A DNA stretch of 22,983 nucleotides, from the IMG/VR virus record IMGVR_UViG_3300020463_000145, positions 1 to 22,983 of that record. One strand, 5' to 3'. A program made the position numbers and the translations under genes. Source of the DNA: a virus. Positions 21,174 through 22,983 of this stretch are shown in pieces. A model generated the notes under the pieces. It was not told the origin of the DNA. It did no database searches and worked only from the letters and a program-made list of their open reading frames with translations. Within the stretch, counting starts at the first letter, position 1. Each line of letters opens with the position of its first letter.

Positions 21174-21345
21174 AAACTTACTGGCATACTGCTGGTTAAG
21201 GTGATGAGACAGAGGTGGTGCTCGCTGTCAGGAATGGCAGAACTATCTTACCAGATAGGTCTTAGGCAAAGATGTATTTACTCTGTAGTAATGCCCATCT
21301 TTTGTTGGTACACAGGAACCCAACCTCCCTCCTTTTTAATAGAGA
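21145..21345 (+). ncRNA. Candidate structured RNA upstream of HNH gene
   Basis: About 200 bases without a gene. Pairings visible: GACAG (21208-21212) with CTGTC (21225-21229); CTATCT (21243-21248) with AGATAG (21253-21258), loop TACC, which competes with CTGGTTAAG (21192-21200) pairing to CTTACCAG (21247-21254). Further on, CAAAGATG (21267-21274) pairs with CATCTTTTG (21296-21304) enclosing TTACT/AGTAA (21278-21282 with 21287-21291), and GTTGG (21304-21308) pairs with CCAAC (21320-21324). It could be a long leader, an intron remnant, or an independent RNA. I match it to no named family. Confidence 0.5.
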
Positions 21346-21348
21346 GAT

Positions 21349-21702
21349 ATGCCCTTTAAAGATAAAGAAGAAGAAAGAAAATATAAAAGAGAGTGGGCAA
21401 GGAGAAATGGTCAAACTCTCAAGAAAAATCAAACAGGTGCAAAAAGAAAAAAACAAATGGTTATAGATGCAAAATCTTATGCATGTGTAATCTGTAATAA
21501 AACATATCCACATCAATGCATGGATCTTCATCATATAGATCCTGAGTCAAAAATATCTGGCATAGCAGAGTTGATGAGGATATCAAGTTATAAAACATTA
21601 AAAGAAGAAATTGATAAATGTGCACCTTTGTGTGCTAACTGCCATAGATTACTACATGCAGGACTAGCAGAACTACCAGAAGACCTAATTGTTATTGGAT
21701 AA
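21349..21702 (+). CDS. HNH endonuclease, probably free-standing homing type
   Basis: A 117-residue HNH nuclease. The basic N-terminus (residues 1-36) is rich in Lys/Arg and probably binds DNA. The zinc pairs are Cys46-x2-Cys49 and Cys95-x2-Cys98. The catalytic motif has His61-His62 in MDLHHIDP, Asn97 in CANCHRLLH and His103. Such small HNH genes spread between cyanophages as homing endonucleases, with or without an intron. No split gene is visible around it: cpeT is complete on the left and the structural gene starts cleanly on the right. It lies in a cassette with its own promoter and terminator. Confidence 0.88.
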   Translation: MPFKDKEEERKYKREWARRNGQTLKKNQTGAKRKKQMVIDAKSYACVICNKTYPHQCMDLHHIDPESKISGIAELMRISSYKTLKEEIDKCAPLCANCHRLLHAGLAELPEDLIVIG

Positions 21703-21732
21703 GGTTCCAATCTCAACGATTTCATTCTTTAG

Positions 21733-21758
21733 AACCCTCAGTAAAACTGGGGGTTTTT
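21733..21758 (+). terminator. Hairpin terminator after HNH gene
   Basis: AACCCTCAGT (21733-21742) pairs with ACTGGGGGTT (21746-21755) with one G-T pair, loop AAA, then a five-T run. It separates the HNH cassette from the structural gene promoter. Confidence 0.88.
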
Positions 21759-21762
21759 CGTG

Positions 21763-21770
21763 TATAAATA
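21763..21770 (+). promoter_or_regulatory. T4-type late promoter in a short inverted repeat
   Basis: A perfect TATAAATA, 42 bases before the structural gene ATG. TCGTGT (21758-21763) and ACACGA (21773-21778) are exact complements around it. The predicted start is near 21776. Confidence 0.75.
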
Positions 21771-21811
21771 AAACACGAGGATAAAAGTATAACTACAGGA
21801 TCAAGGTAATC

Positions 21812-22983
21812 ATGCCATTAACACGTTTGGATAATCTTATTAGTTCAAAGACTGGTAAGTATCTTTATGTTTCACCTGATGATTTTAATGCAACTGATGC
21901 GTTATCTAATAGAGGTAACTCACCAGTAACACCATTCAAGAGTATTCAGAGAGCATTTCTAGAAATCGCAAGATATTCATACTTGCCAGGTTTCCAAAAT
22001 GATAGATTTGACCAGTTTAGCATCATGTTGATGCCTGGTATTCATTACATTGACAATAGACCAGGTTTAGTAGATACAAGTAATATTGATATATTTGGAT
22101 TTGATCAAGCAAACAATGCTTGGACAGATGACAGTATCCTAGATTTATCTAATTCTGATAACATATACTATAAGTTTAATAACACTGAAGGTGGTGCCAT
22201 TATTCCTCGTGGTTCCTCACTTGTTGGTTATGATTTAAGAAGAACTGTTGTAAGACCTCTTTATGTTCCTGATCCTGCTGTAACAGAAAGAGAGATTCCT
22301 CGCTCTGCTATGTTCAATGTAACTGGTGGATGCTATTTCTGGCAGTTTACTCTTAAAGATGGACAAACAACATCTGAATCTCCTCTATATGACGCAGCAG
22401 CTGGAACTGGTAAAGTTTATTACGATCCAAGTGACTTTACTAAGTTAACAGCACCAAACTATTCTCACCACAAATTAACAGTATTTGAATATGCAGATAC
22501 TGATGAGTTAAATCTATACTATAGAAAGATTGCTAAAGCATTCTCTGCATATCAACCAACCATTGATGATCCTGGTGAGTTTGACACAAGAATTCAAGAA
22601 AACAGAATTGTAGGTCCTCTATCTGACTCTAGAGTTATTGAGAGTCTAAAAATTACTGATGCTACTACTGATCCTAGTATTCCTGCATCTACATCAGAAA
22701 TTGAAGTAACAACTAAAATTGATCACGGGTATTTCCAAGGACAATTTGTTGCTATTGATAAAACAGAGATTGATGATGTATTAGAAGGTATCTTTGCGAT
22801 CAAAACAATTGATCAGACAGATTCTAGAAAATTTACTTATGAAGTTCCATTTGTTGCAAGTGCAATAGGATCTAATATTGTATCTGGACAGACTGTAAGT
22901 GTTGACACTACACCAGCACTTGGACAGAACGCACAGACATTAGCAGAAGTTGACTCAGTTGAATCTGCATCACCATATGTCTT
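21812..22983 (+). CDS. Large virion structural protein, partial (VrlC-like)
   Basis: An open frame from the ATG at 21812, preceded by an AAGGT ribosome-binding site, running off the right edge without a stop (390 full codons seen). The start MPLTRLDNLISSKTGKYLYV, then PDDFNATDALSNRGNSPVTP, FKSIQRAFLEIARYSYLPG and PRGSSLVGYDLRRTVVRPLY match a large structural protein found in T4-like cyanophages, labelled VrlC-like in some annotations, from memory. TPFKSIQRA with the surrounding Gly/Asp pattern recalls right-handed beta-helix proteins. It is probably a baseplate- or fibre-associated protein. The label is by memory of similar sequences; the structural role is likely, the exact location unknown. 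Confidence 0.8.
   Translation, partial: MPLTRLDNLISSKTGKYLYVSPDDFNATDALSNRGNSPVTPFKSIQRAFLEIARYSYLPGFQNDRFDQFSIMLMPGIHYIDNRPGLVDTSNIDIFGFDQANNAWTDDSILDLSNSDNIYYKFNNTEGGAIIPRGSSLVGYDLRRTVVRPLYVPDPAVTEREIPRSAMFNVTGGCYFWQFTLKDGQTTSESPLYDAAAGTGKVYYDPSDFTKLTAPNYSHHKLTVFEYADTDELNLYYRKIAKAFSAYQPTIDDPGEFDTRIQENRIVGPLSDSRVIESLKITDATTDPSIPASTSEIEVTTKIDHGYFQGQFVAIDKTEIDDVLEGIFAIKTIDQTDSRKFTYEVPFVASAIGSNIVSGQTVSVDTTPALGQNAQTLAEVDSVESASPYV

Noticed and set aside
21114-21348. tRNA or tmRNA in the long noncoding stretch
   Set aside because: I could not draw a cloverleaf, T-loop motif (GTTCRA) or CCA-type acceptor; the pairings seen do not fit a tRNA.
21349-21702. HNH gene as an IscB-type RNA-guided nuclease with the upstream RNA as guide
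   Set aside because: The protein is only 117 residues, with no RuvC segments, bridge helix or PLMP domain; it is a plain small HNH protein. The RNA is reported only as a structured leader candidate.

Overview
The window looks like part of the genome of a T4-like marine cyanophage (a myovirus of Synechococcus or Prochlorococcus). It is AT-rich, has tightly packed genes with ATGA, TAATG and TGATG junctions, and carries T4-type replication genes (gp32, gp33), T4-type baseplate genes (gp53, gp48, gp4, gp26, tape measure, gp27-like, gp5-like) and T4-type late promoters (TATAAATA). Mixed with these are host-derived metabolic genes that only make sense in a cyanobacterium: ho1, pebS, cpeT, cp12, a DUF1825-like gene and phoH. 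No tRNA, CRISPR array or insertion sequence was seen.

Left block (1-5290, + strand): thyX, ho1, a small hypothetical, phoH, a PD-(D/E)XK exonuclease, gp33, a DUF1825-like gene, gp32 and pebS. A sigma70-like promoter sits just before gp32, and a strong hairpin terminator ends the block. Ho1 opens heme to biliverdin and PebS reduces biliverdin to phycoerythrobilin. CpeT at 20583-21113 is a T-type phycobiliprotein lyase that would handle that pigment, so three steps of one pathway lie scattered across the window.

Middle block: a - strand late operon (8757 down to 5297) holds gp4, a conserved virion protein, gp48, gp53 and a small membrane protein. A divergent + strand late region (8727-18266) holds a gp19-fold protein, gp26, a -1 frame extension, the tape measure, a gp27-like hub protein, cp12, a gp5 OB-fold protein without lysozyme but with Calx-beta domains, and a separate beta-helix needle protein. 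The two most striking features are here. One is a near-textbook programmed -1 frameshift signal at the end of gp26, fusing it to a 61-residue extension directly before the tape measure. The other is a CP12 gene with its own late-type promoter inside the baseplate-hub cluster.

Right block (18267-21760): a consensus promoter and structured leader precede a small exported protein with an outer-membrane-like C-terminus. Several small phage genes follow, including a glutaredoxin-like protein lacking the first active-site Cys and a zinc ribbon, then cpeT. A self-contained cassette comes next: promoter, about 200 bases of structured noncoding sequence, HNH endonuclease, terminator. The window ends inside a large virion structural gene with its own late promoter.
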